Origin: Firmicutes bacterium UBA2595
GTDB lineage: Bacteria; Bacillota; Thermincolia; Thermincolales; UBA2595
NCBI GenBank assembly: GCA_002339745.1
Contig: DDKP01000092.1
Location: 2,340 to 16,542 of the forward strand
Reading direction: 5' to 3'
DNA: 14,203 nt
Numbering within the stretch: position 1 is the first letter of the stretch; the number at the start of each line of letters is the position of its first letter. The notes under the pieces are model-generated. The model was not told the DNA's origin, did no database searches, and worked only from the letters and a program-made list of their open reading frames with translations. Both the position numbers and the translations under genes were made by a program. Below, in pieces: positions 1 through 6,505 of this stretch.

Positions 1-327
1 TTTAATAATCGGCTTGTTGGGATCTGCATAAGCAGTACTTTCAATCGGGTAAATAACCTCTTGGCCAAAGGTTCCTGCTTCCACTGAAAGGTCTACCAGC
101 ATGACAAAGATGTCAAATTCATTGTTCATTATCTGGTGGGTCTGGATTAGTGATTCGGCAATCAATTCGGCATCCTGGGACCACTTGTCATAGGTAACGC
201 CCAGCACCCGGCGGGAAGCGCCGCATACCAGAGAAGCAACCGGGACCCGGTCCGGCTTCTTGTACTGAAGCGCTGCCAGCGCTCTTTCCAAACCAGTCAT
301 TTCAGGCTTAAATTCTTTTACCGCCAC
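1..327 (-). CDS. URO-D / MtaA-like corrinoid methyltransferase family protein, 5' part only
   Basis: Only the first 109 codons are present; the gene runs off the left edge. I chose the GTG at 325-327 because a good ribosome binding site (GGAGGGG, about 334-340) sits six bases before it. The peptide carries the usual opening of the uroporphyrinogen-decarboxylase superfamily: ERALAAL at residues 14-20, KPDRVPV at 24-30, and a VDLSVEAGTFGQ segment near 78-89. Neighbours encode DUF2284 and an AAA+/VWA pair rather than haem genes. This favours the MtaA/MtbA/CmuA branch, which moves methyl groups to or from corrinoid proteins, over a true haem URO-D. That branch is inferred; the C-terminal zinc-binding His/Cys residues that would separate the two lie outside the window. 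It is probably the fourth gene of the unit starting at 4716, 38 bases after the DUF2284 stop. Confidence 0.8.
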   Translation of the reverse strand, partial: MAVKEFKPEMTGLERALAALQYKKPDRVPVASLVCGASRRVLGVTYDKWSQDAELIAESLIQTHQIMNNEFDIFVMLVDLSVEAGTFGQEVIYPIESTAYADPNKPIIK

Positions 328-365
328 AATATACCCCTCCTAAAGATTTTTTTCGGATTGACCAA

Positions 366-917
366 TCAATCCAATAACACTAGTCCGCTAAACACTACTT
401 CCGATGACAAACCCAGTGAAAACCCGATCCCTGCATTGAGACAGGTCTTGTAGATATCTACACCCATCGACTCGATGCTGGGTCGTGCTTCAAAGGGTCG
501 CCGGCATGGCAGGTTGGAATGGAACCCTGCACATTCCGGGCAAAGCTTGCACGACGAGGCAATGAAACCGCTTGCTAAGTAGTTTCCTTCCGTTAACGCC
601 CTCCCTTCAGTTTTATTAATGATTGAGTGAAGTTTTTTCTCAGCTGCGATAAGGTCTGATTCCTCAAACCCCTGGCTTTTCACCTGTACGATTAAAGCCG
701 CGTAATACTGAGAACACAGTGACTTGAATTTTTCCACTGGAAGTGTATTAGGCGGGCACAGGAGATGGTTGTTGAAATCCTTACAGACCGGAACCTGGCA
801 CTTCAAGCGCACCCGGTCGTCAATGACAACTCCTGACGCTTTGATAACTTTTGCCTGATGAGCTCCCTCTTCTAAAGCAAACTCCTCAAGCCCCCGGTAT
901 TTTTCCAGGTCAGCCAA
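366..917 (-). CDS. DUF2284 cysteine-rich predicted metal-binding protein (copy 1)
   Basis: This 183-residue soluble protein belongs to the DUF2284 family, which has no established function. Counting from the TTG start, it has two cysteine clusters: CX4CX8C at residues 40, 45 and 54 (the last in LLCPPN) and CX2CX2CX8C at 123, 126, 129 and 138, followed by RRPFEARP. Seven clustered cysteines suggest an iron-sulfur or other metal site; this is inference. The frame opens at a GTG at 926, but that GTG is part of the ribosome binding site AGAGGTGA (about 923-930). A TTG at 917 lies five bases after it, so I prefer TTG. From there the length equals that of the second DUF2284 copy at 5128-5679. The gene follows the VWA gene by 29 bases and precedes the URO-D-family gene, so it probably belongs to the same transcript. 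Confidence 0.88.
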   Translation of the reverse strand: MADLEKYRGLEEFALEEGAHQAKVIKASGVVIDDRVRLKCQVPVCKDFNNHLLCPPNTLPVEKFKSLCSQYYAALIVQVKSQGFEESDLIAAEKKLHSIINKTEGRALTEGNYLASGFIASSCKLCPECAGFHSNLPCRRPFEARPSIESMGVDIYKTCLNAGIGFSLGLSSEVVFSGLVLLD

Positions 918-946
918 GAGAATCACCTCTTTTAAATATTCGCCTG

Positions 947-3886
947 TTAAGTGGTCAGGTTTTTATACGTCTCCGTCAACTTTGTCGGCAGAGCCTGTAC
1001 ATCATCGATAATTATGTAGCTCACATTGCCAAAAATGTACTCCAGGTATTCCTTTCCCTTGCTGTCGACCGTGATGCAGAACGGGTTAACACCCCTCATT
1101 TTGGCTTCCCTCAATGCCATCCGCGTATCTGTTTCAGGATAAAATTCCTCGTAGTCCTCTGTCAGCCCACTGTTGTAGTCAAAATCGAACGGGCGGCCGT
1201 CGCTTAGTATTATTAAGATTTTGATAGCGGCCTGAACCATTTCCATCTTAAAAACCGCATGCCTGATTGCCGCAGCCAGTCTTGTCATTCCGTAGCTCTG
1301 GAGCCCGCCAAACCTTTGTTTAACTTCCGGTGTATACGGTTCATCAAAATCTTTGATCACATAGAAATTAATCTTGTCCCGGCGGTCACTGGTAAAACCG
1401 TAGATAGCGTATTTGTCCCCTAATACCTCCAATGCCTCGGCCATCACTATCACTGCTTCCTTCTCCACATCAAGGAGGGTTTTACCGGTTTCCGCAATGA
1501 CTTCTTCTGTTGAATAGCTGAGATCCAGTAAAAATCCGACTGCTACATCTCTCTCCCGTTTATCTCTCCGAATATAAAAGCCTCCGGCCGGCGACACCCC
1601 GGCTCTTTTCTCTACCATGGCCTCTATTACGGCATCAATATCGACATCCTCCCCATCCTCCTGCCTCCGGTACCTCTGAAACCTGTCCGGCCTCAGCATC
1701 CCGAAAAACCTCTTGAGAGTGCTGATCATTCCGTAATGCTCTTCCAAAGTCTGGGTAACAAACCTCCCGGTACTTGGTTTCAGGAGGATTTCCCGAACTT
1801 TGCACCAGTCTTTCTTATAATCGTTCAGGGTGCGGTCCCATTCGTCGTAATAGGCAATCATCCGGTAGGGATTCTCTTCATCTTCATAAAATGCATACAG
1901 CAGTTTTTTCAGCCACAGGTAAAAATCACTGTTGAAATCGATGACCTGTTCGTCAGGAATCACTCCGGGCTCCTCATACAGGGCCTGTTCTCCGTCATCG
2001 AAAATGCCGTTGTTGCGGTTACCGCCGGAACCCTGGCCCTCTTCCAGTTCCTCATCCACCTCAAAGGCCAGGTAAACCAGGTCAAACTTGAGTCTGCCCC
2101 TGTACTTCAGGTTGTTTTCCCGGGGATTCCTGCTTAGGCAGGTATGCCCGTCCGGCAGAGTCTTGACCAGCCTGCGGGCCAGCAGGAGAGACTCCTTTGC
2201 GCTGGCCCCGGTTTCCTTCACTTTGTCCCAAAACTCCTCTATCTCTGCGGCAACTTGGTCCGGCGCCAGGCCTTTTAGATTGATTTCATCACACCAAAGC
2301 CAGAACTTCAGGAAATACAGTATATCTTTTGCAGTGCCTTTCCCGGTGTTTTCCCTGATTTCTTTATCCACCATGATCCGCATATCCCGGTGCATTCCCG
2401 GGTGATTCTTTGCCGCCAGGTAGTCCACCCGGCTGTCCTCAATATATTCAAAAATGAGTCCCAGGAATGGATTAAGCGCCATCTCCCTGATTTCTTCCTT
2501 GCTCAAGACAAAGGTTCCATACTGCCGGTGGGCAGCCATGTGCATCATCATAACCCGGTAGAACCTGAGGTTATCCCGTTCATTGTCAAACAATTTGACT
2601 ACATCCGGAAGATAAACTCTCCTGGTATCCAGGGTCCCGAACAGCCTGTCATCCCCGTGAATTTGCCTCGGCAAATCGGATGTGTTTCTTATGACCAGGC
2701 TTTCTCCCGTTAAACCTTCACAATAAAACATCAGAACCTTTTTAACCGACTCCAGGTAAAGCCCGCTTCTGAATCTGGATACAGCATCCCTGCTTTCCTG
2801 GGATTTCAGCATAAAATAGGCCAGTTTCTGGTCGTTTTTTATGTTCTCTAAACCGTAACCGACCCACTCGGCAAGTTCTTTGATATCCAACTGCCGGAGC
2901 GCTTCGGGAGAGTTCTTGATAAACTCCAGCGCCCCTTCAGTAGAATATTTCCGGCTTACCTCCTCTATCAAAACAACCCATTCATTTATTTCAGGCCACT
3001 CCAGATTGCGCAGGACCTGCGTAAGCGTCTCATAAAATGCTATCGCGACTCCGCTTTCCGTCAAACTGAGCCTTTTGCCCAACAGAGCTGCCTGGGAGAT
3101 TATCTCTTCCAGTTCTGACTTGTCCGTTTTTTCCACCAGCCCGGGCGATGACCTGAAAAATGCCGCCACGACACCGCGCTGGCCGTTCTGAATGAGGTAT
3201 GCCGCGTCAATCCATTTATCCAGGAATTCATCGCCTGTCTTCCGTATAATAGCGGGTACAACTATGAAAAAAGCGCCAGCGTCGTCAGGGAAATCAGTTG
3301 CTAATGCACAGCCTGATTCCAGCACTTTTTCTTTAGTACCGCTTTCCAGGCAGCGGTTTATTTCAGGCCAGGCCTTAAAACAGGCGACAGTCGCCTGCCA
3401 CGAACTATCCAGGATTTTCAGCGCCCAACCGGTGAGCAGTTGTTGCTCGGCTCTTTCGAGTTTAGCCAGTATGGTGTCACTGTTCTTGAAATACCAGTTG
3501 GCGTCATGGTTACTGTATCTTACCAGTATCCGGCCGATCTGCATCCATTTTAAGAAAACAGCCTTGTCGACAACCTGTAGTATTTCAGGGCTTGCCTTTA
3601 AAAACGACAGCCCGCACTCCCAGCTTCCCCGGGAGATCATGGCGCCTTCAGCCAGCCAGGTTTTCAGTTCTGCTTCATTCAGCTCTTTCGCTAAGATAGG
3701 GAACGTTCGCCAGAACCATGTACCGTTCACGGCGCTCGACCTGTAGAAAAGCCTTCCCGTATCTTGCACCAAATCGGCCTGCTCATCCGTCAGGCATTCC
3801 AGGTAATTGACAACTTCGCATCGCTCAGCTTCGGTTAGGGCCTTCAGGTATGTCTCGACAAATGCGCCAAATTTACCACCGCTCAT
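947..3886 (-). CDS. NorD-like VWA-domain protein with N-terminal helical repeats
   Basis: A 979-residue cytoplasmic protein with no signal peptide or membrane segment. Residues from about 77 to 370 hold roughly eight degenerate repeats of about 37 residues. The central part has HMAAH at 449-453 followed by EYIEDSRVD at 480-488, a His/Glu pattern that I recall as typical of NorD proteins. The C-terminal third is a von Willebrand A domain with a complete metal-ion-dependent adhesion site: DLSYS at 788-792, a threonine at 868 in GMTRL, and LSDGRP around D896. NorD and CbbO proteins work with a MoxR-type AAA+ ATPase to activate or insert metal into a target enzyme, and such an ATPase gene lies 11 bases upstream. 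The protein is longer than the NorD proteins I know, the excess being the repeat region. A GGTGG ribosome binding site precedes the ATG. The target enzyme is unknown; no nor or cbb gene is in view. Confidence 0.88.
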   Translation of the reverse strand: MSGGKFGAFVETYLKALTEAERCEVVNYLECLTDEQADLVQDTGRLFYRSSAVNGTWFWRTFPILAKELNEAELKTWLAEGAMISRGSWECGLSFLKASPEILQVVDKAVFLKWMQIGRILVRYSNHDANWYFKNSDTILAKLERAEQQLLTGWALKILDSSWQATVACFKAWPEINRCLESGTKEKVLESGCALATDFPDDAGAFFIVVPAIIRKTGDEFLDKWIDAAYLIQNGQRGVVAAFFRSSPGLVEKTDKSELEEIISQAALLGKRLSLTESGVAIAFYETLTQVLRNLEWPEINEWVVLIEEVSRKYSTEGALEFIKNSPEALRQLDIKELAEWVGYGLENIKNDQKLAYFMLKSQESRDAVSRFRSGLYLESVKKVLMFYCEGLTGESLVIRNTSDLPRQIHGDDRLFGTLDTRRVYLPDVVKLFDNERDNLRFYRVMMMHMAAHRQYGTFVLSKEEIREMALNPFLGLIFEYIEDSRVDYLAAKNHPGMHRDMRIMVDKEIRENTGKGTAKDILYFLKFWLWCDEINLKGLAPDQVAAEIEEFWDKVKETGASAKESLLLARRLVKTLPDGHTCLSRNPRENNLKYRGRLKFDLVYLAFEVDEELEEGQGSGGNRNNGIFDDGEQALYEEPGVIPDEQVIDFNSDFYLWLKKLLYAFYEDEENPYRMIAYYDEWDRTLNDYKKDWCKVREILLKPSTGRFVTQTLEEHYGMISTLKRFFGMLRPDRFQRYRRQEDGEDVDIDAVIEAMVEKRAGVSPAGGFYIRRDKRERDVAVGFLLDLSYSTEEVIAETGKTLLDVEKEAVIVMAEALEVLGDKYAIYGFTSDRRDKINFYVIKDFDEPYTPEVKQRFGGLQSYGMTRLAAAIRHAVFKMEMVQAAIKILIILSDGRPFDFDYNSGLTEDYEEFYPETDTRMALREAKMRGVNPFCITVDSKGKEYLEYIFGNVSYIIIDDVQALPTKLTETYKNLTT

Positions 3887-3897
3887 TTCCGCACCAC

Positions 3898-4716
3898 CTA
3901 GCTGAAAATTGAGACGGCTATTTCCTCCAAGCTTTCCTGCATGGCTTCATCATCGGTTATCGGTTTAATGAGGGCTGCCTTTACGGCATCCATGGCATCA
4001 ATCCGCTGTTGGACCAGCTGTCCCGCATATATCAGGAGCCTTGTACTGACTCCCTCCTCCAGTCCCCGGTTCTTCAGGTTTCGAATCTTCTGGGCCAGCT
4101 CGATCAATTTAACAGCAGTGTCCTCATCCACGCCTGTTTCCCTGACCAGTATCTCTTTTTCCAGTTCAGGCGGCGGGTAACCGAAGTCCATGGCTATAAA
4201 ACGCTGCTTTGTACTCTGTTTGAGGTCTTTTAAGAATGTCTGGTAGCCGGGGTTGTATGACACTACCAGCATGAACTCATCGGGGGCAACCAGGATTTCC
4301 CCCTTTTTCTCTATTGGCAGAATCCTGCGGTCATCAGTGAGAGGATGGATTACAACTGTGGTATCCTTCCGGGCCTCCACCACCTCATCCAGGTAGCAGA
4401 TGGCTCCTATTTTCACTGCTGTGGTCAGCGGTCCATCGTTCCAGACTGTCCCCTCGCCTTTCAGCAGGTACCTCCCTACCAGGTCACTGGTAGTCAGGTC
4501 TTCGTGGCATGCCACGGTAACCAACGGCCTGCCCAGCCGGTATGCCATATACTGGAGAAATCTTGTCTTGCCGCACCCGGTCGGCCCTTTTAACATTACC
4601 GGCAGTTTACTGGCATAGGCCTGTTCAAACAATTGAACCTCATTGCCTAAAGGCATATAAAAAGGCTCCTGCTCAATAGTGAATTCTTCAAATTTGCGTT
4701 CTACGGCTTTTACCAT
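3898..4716 (-). CDS. MoxR-type AAA+ ATPase, CbbQ/NirQ/NorQ family
   Basis: A 272-residue AAA+ ATPase. Walker A is GPTGCGKT at residues 44-51 and Walker B is ICYLDE at 106-111. The sensor-1 asparagine is N155 in SYNPGYQ, followed by the family hallmark KQSTKQRFIAMDF with a likely arginine finger at R172. Sensor 2 is R226 in STRLL. The length and these motifs match the CbbQ/NirQ/NorQ group, whose members form hexameric rings that remodel a client metalloenzyme together with a VWA partner. That partner is the next gene, 11 bases downstream. A purine-rich ribosome binding site (AAGGGGAGAG) precedes the ATG. This is the first gene of the left-hand unit and follows a 410-base AT-rich gap that probably contains its promoter. 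The client is not identifiable here; the downstream DUF2284 and URO-D-family genes are candidates by position. Confidence 0.93.
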   Translation of the reverse strand: MVKAVERKFEEFTIEQEPFYMPLGNEVQLFEQAYASKLPVMLKGPTGCGKTRFLQYMAYRLGRPLVTVACHEDLTTSDLVGRYLLKGEGTVWNDGPLTTAVKIGAICYLDEVVEARKDTTVVIHPLTDDRRILPIEKKGEILVAPDEFMLVVSYNPGYQTFLKDLKQSTKQRFIAMDFGYPPPELEKEILVRETGVDEDTAVKLIELAQKIRNLKNRGLEEGVSTRLLIYAGQLVQQRIDAMDAVKAALIKPITDDEAMQESLEEIAVSIFS

Positions 4717-4775
4717 GATTTAAACTCTCCCCTTGATACTGTAAAAGATCGGTCCCCAAATGGCAAAGTTGGATT

Positions 4776-4826
4776 TAATTGGTTCATATATTTTTATCTT
4801 TTACTAAGCATTATTGAAACCAATTA
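4776..4826. repeat. Spaced inverted repeat in the leader of the ATPase gene
   Basis: TAATTGGTT at 4776-4784 is the exact reverse complement of AACCAATTA at 4818-4826. The match extends as TAATTGGTT-CA against TGAAACCAATTA if one base is skipped. The arm centres are 42 bases apart, close to four turns of DNA. The repeat lies 60 to 110 bases before the ATPase start. It could bind a dimeric or paired regulator or form a hairpin in the leader transcript. The sequence alone does not decide between these. Confidence 0.4.
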
Positions 4827-5080
4827 CTACGGCACGGCCTTCTATATTCTAATACCGTTTAGCCTAATACAATTGTAAATCCTTTTAACTTCAAGTAGTA
4901 ACAACTTTCCTTTAATATGTCTTGATTTTGTATCCAGCGGTCAAATAAGCCCTCCGAATGGCATGAATGGTTCACTTCTCTTGTACTATTACTAAATACC
5001 GTCTTTTCCAAAAAGGGCAACTATACACCAATGTAACAAATTAATTATAGCGCTGCGGACAATTTATTATATTACAGTAA

Positions 5081-5105
5081 AATATACTACATTGGGTAGT
5101 ATTTT
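5081..5105 (-). terminator. Possible weak terminator after DUF2284 copy 2
   Basis: The arms ATACTAC (5084-5090) and GTAGTAT (5096-5102) form a perfect 7-bp stem with a five-base loop, and two more A-T pairs are possible beyond one mismatch. On the minus strand the hairpin starts about 25 bases after the DUF2284 stop codon and is followed by ATTTTACTG, a short T run. The position is right for a terminator, but the stem is AT-rich and the T tract is only four bases, so it may be weak or merely an inverted repeat. Confidence 0.3.
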
Positions 5106-5127
5106 GAGGCCTAAAATTAAACCTCTT

Positions 5128-5679
5128 TTATACAAATATGATACCCATGAAATTCAGTTCTGTCTCAACAGGCCATTGGACGTTGACGCCCAGTTTCCTG
5201 GCCAGGGTGGTTATATCAATACCGAAACCGGTTATTCCCGGATGTGCCTCCAGAGGCTTCCGGCACGGCTCGCCGGGCGGCGGGCATTCAGAACACAGCT
5301 TGCAGCCCCCCACAGTCAGTCCGAAAGCCAGGTGGTTGACTTTCTGGCACGCTATCTTTTCAAAGGCGCTTATAATCTTCATGAGATCATTTTGGGGCCT
5401 GTGTTGACGGACTTCCTCCTTTATTTCCCCTGTCACAGGAATGGTCAGGACTACCAGGACTCCTCCTTTATACTGCGACAGGGCTTTTCGTATAAATTCC
5501 AGTTCCGGCAGGTTAGGCGGGCAGAACTTGTTACGGCCGTAATTGGGACATGGTGGTATCATACACTTAAGCCGGACCCTTTCTTCCACATTCACGTCGG
5601 AAATGTCAAATCCATACACTTTCACCCTGGGGTCCCTGTTTTCTCGTTTCAGGATCGCCACCAGCTCTTCAACAGACAT
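5128..5679 (-). CDS. DUF2284 cysteine-rich predicted metal-binding protein (copy 2)
   Basis: A 183-residue soluble protein of the DUF2284 family, whose function is not established. The cysteines follow CX4CX8C at residues 39, 44 and 53 (the last in KFCPPN) and CX2CX2CX6C at 126, 129, 132 and 139, followed by RKPLEAHP; there is one extra cysteine at 111. The frame stays open upstream to 5748. I chose the ATG at 5677-5679 because GGGGGGA lies just before it, and because this start removes a poorly conserved lead and gives the same length as the paralogue at 366-917. The start overlaps the end of the upstream DUF1638 gene by 11 bases, which implies translational coupling and a shared role. Both copies keep all seven clustered cysteines, so both are probably active. 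A redox or metal-delivery role is inference. Confidence 0.88.
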   Translation of the reverse strand: MSVEELVAILKRENRDPRVKVYGFDISDVNVEERVRLKCMIPPCPNYGRNKFCPPNLPELEFIRKALSQYKGGVLVVLTIPVTGEIKEEVRQHRPQNDLMKIISAFEKIACQKVNHLAFGLTVGGCKLCSECPPPGEPCRKPLEAHPGITGFGIDITTLARKLGVNVQWPVETELNFMGIIFV

Positions 5680-6400
5680 CCGATTCCCCCCGTAAAATCG
5701 ATTGTGCTCCCTGTACAGAGAGTTCTTCCCCTTCCGCCAGGAAGTCATTTTGGTCTATTAACCCAAAAGGCGGGATTATCACGAAGTTCTCTTCATCCCA
5801 GGGGCCCAGGACAAGCTTTCGCAGGTACTCAAGATTTCCTGTTGTCTCAAAGGAGGGCAAGTTAAAGATACCGGCAAATTCCCTCATTTTTTCCAGGGTT
5901 GAGGCGTCCCGCGGGTGTCCGGTGTGTATATACATCATGCGCCTGTAATTTTCAAACATCATCCGGAAAATTTTGAGCGCCTTCTTGGGGCCGAACTGGA
6001 TGCAGCTCCGTTCATATTCCTGGATAAGCATGCGTTCTCCTTCAACCCACCCGCCGGAAAAATAAAAGGTCCGTTTATCGCCTTTTTGCAGCTCATTGTA
6101 TTTTTCCCTGGAACCCAGCAGGACCGGCAGGCAGTCGTGGACCCGGGGCATAACCACCCGGGAGTCCGGCGCTTTAATCCCGTTTAAGGACCCACCGCAT
6201 AAACCGAATCCCAGTATCACCAGGGAATAACCGGAAACCCGGGCCATGGCAGCGCTTATTTCCTGGCGCAGTTTATTGGGGTGATAATGCAGCCCCATGG
6301 GCAGGTACTCAATATCATACTCTTCAGGCGGCAGTTTCAACAGCGCCAGTTCTTCTTTGAAAACGTCACAGAAAAGCAGTTTCACTTTTTTCTTATTCAT
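5669..6400 (-). CDS. DUF1638 family protein
   Basis: This 243-residue soluble protein is recognised as DUF1638 from the segment LVILGFGLCGGSLNGI (about residues 60-75), then VVMPRVHDCLPVLLGS and a YFSGGWVEGERM stretch. The conserved Cys, His-Asp-Cys and Gly-Trp elements suggest metal or cofactor binding, but no reaction is established. From memory, relatives often lie near corrinoid methyltransferase genes in methanogens and acetogenic or syntrophic clostridia, which fits the cobalamin and methyltransferase setting here. The ATG at 6400 follows an only moderate ribosome binding site (AAAGG). It is the first gene of a two-gene unit with its own promoter at 6434-6462, and its last 11 bases overlap the DUF2284 start. 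Confidence 0.82.
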   Translation of the reverse strand: MNKKKVKLLFCDVFKEELALLKLPPEEYDIEYLPMGLHYHPNKLRQEISAAMARVSGYSLVILGFGLCGGSLNGIKAPDSRVVMPRVHDCLPVLLGSREKYNELQKGDKRTFYFSGGWVEGERMLIQEYERSCIQFGPKKALKIFRMMFENYRRMMYIHTGHPRDASTLEKMREFAGIFNLPSFETTGNLEYLRKLVLGPWDEENFVIIPPFGLIDQNDFLAEGEELSVQGAQSILRGESDVC

Positions 6401-6433
6401 GACAACCAGCCTTTACTTGGGACTTTTAAACAC

Positions 6434-6462
6434 AGTATAACAGGGTAACATATATTTAACAA
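6434..6462 (-). promoter_or_regulatory. Sigma-A-type promoter for the DUF1638-DUF2284 unit
   Basis: Reading the minus strand, TTGTTA (6457-6462, four of six consensus bases) is followed by exactly 17 bases and then TATACT (6434-6439, five of six). The -10 box ends 33 bases before the DUF1638 start codon, giving a leader of about 25 to 30 bases. This is the best promoter match I found in the window, and it sits in the only gap between the HAD gene and DUF1638. Confidence 0.6.
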
Positions 6463-6471
6463 TATACAATC

Positions 6472-6481
6472 TGACATGTCA
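6472..6481. promoter_or_regulatory. 10-bp palindrome just upstream of the promoter
   Basis: TGACATGTCA is a perfect palindrome centred about 17 bases upstream of the -35 box of the DUF1638 promoter, a position where activators often bind. A 10-bp palindrome is expected about once per kilobase by chance, so position is the only argument for function. Confidence 0.25.
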
Positions 6482-6505
6482 TCCAGGAAAAAAACCGGCT
6501 ATAAT

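Larger units (their letters stand above)
4717..5127. other. AT-rich intergenic region, probable promoter region of the ATPase/VWA unit
   Basis: No convincing gene is found in these roughly 410 bases, which are clearly richer in A and T than their surroundings. They lie between the DUF2284 copy 2 stop and the ATPase start, both on the minus strand, so they should hold a terminator and then a promoter. The best minus-strand promoter-like match is TTGAAG, 17 bases, TGTATT (4866-4894), only four of six bases in each box. A perfect TATAAT lies at 5044-5049 (minus strand) but has no good -35 box. The palindrome TACAATTGTA (4868-4877) overlaps the first candidate's -10 region. A spaced inverted repeat (4776-4826) and a hairpin (5081-5105) are listed separately. 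None of these sites is secure. Confidence 0.5.

Noticed and set aside
355..372. Hairpin GGATTG / CAATCC overlapping the DUF2284 copy 1 stop
   Set aside because: The stem is only six pairs, and on the transcribed strand it is followed by an A-rich rather than a T-rich stretch. It is not a credible terminator, and the URO-D-family gene starts a few bases later.
3192..3746. Plus-strand open frame of 184 codons over the VWA gene
   Set aside because: It is antisense to the repeat-bearing N-terminal part of the VWA protein, and no family motif is seen.
947..4716. Assignment of the ATPase and VWA genes as norQ and norD of a denitrification operon
   Set aside because: The families match, but no nitric oxide reductase genes (norB, norC) or other denitrification genes are present in the window, so the specific symbols were not used.
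5092..5865. Open frame of 257 codons on the plus strand
   Set aside because: It lies antisense to the DUF2284 copy 2 and DUF1638 genes, which have clear family motifs and ribosome binding sites. Its own sequence shows no recognisable domain.
6401..6505. Cobalamin riboswitch before the DUF1638 unit
   Set aside because: The gap is 105 bases, with a leader of about 30 after the promoter, too short for a B12 riboswitch of about 200 bases, and no B12-box-like sequence was recognised. Any riboswitch for the cbi operon would be beyond the right edge.
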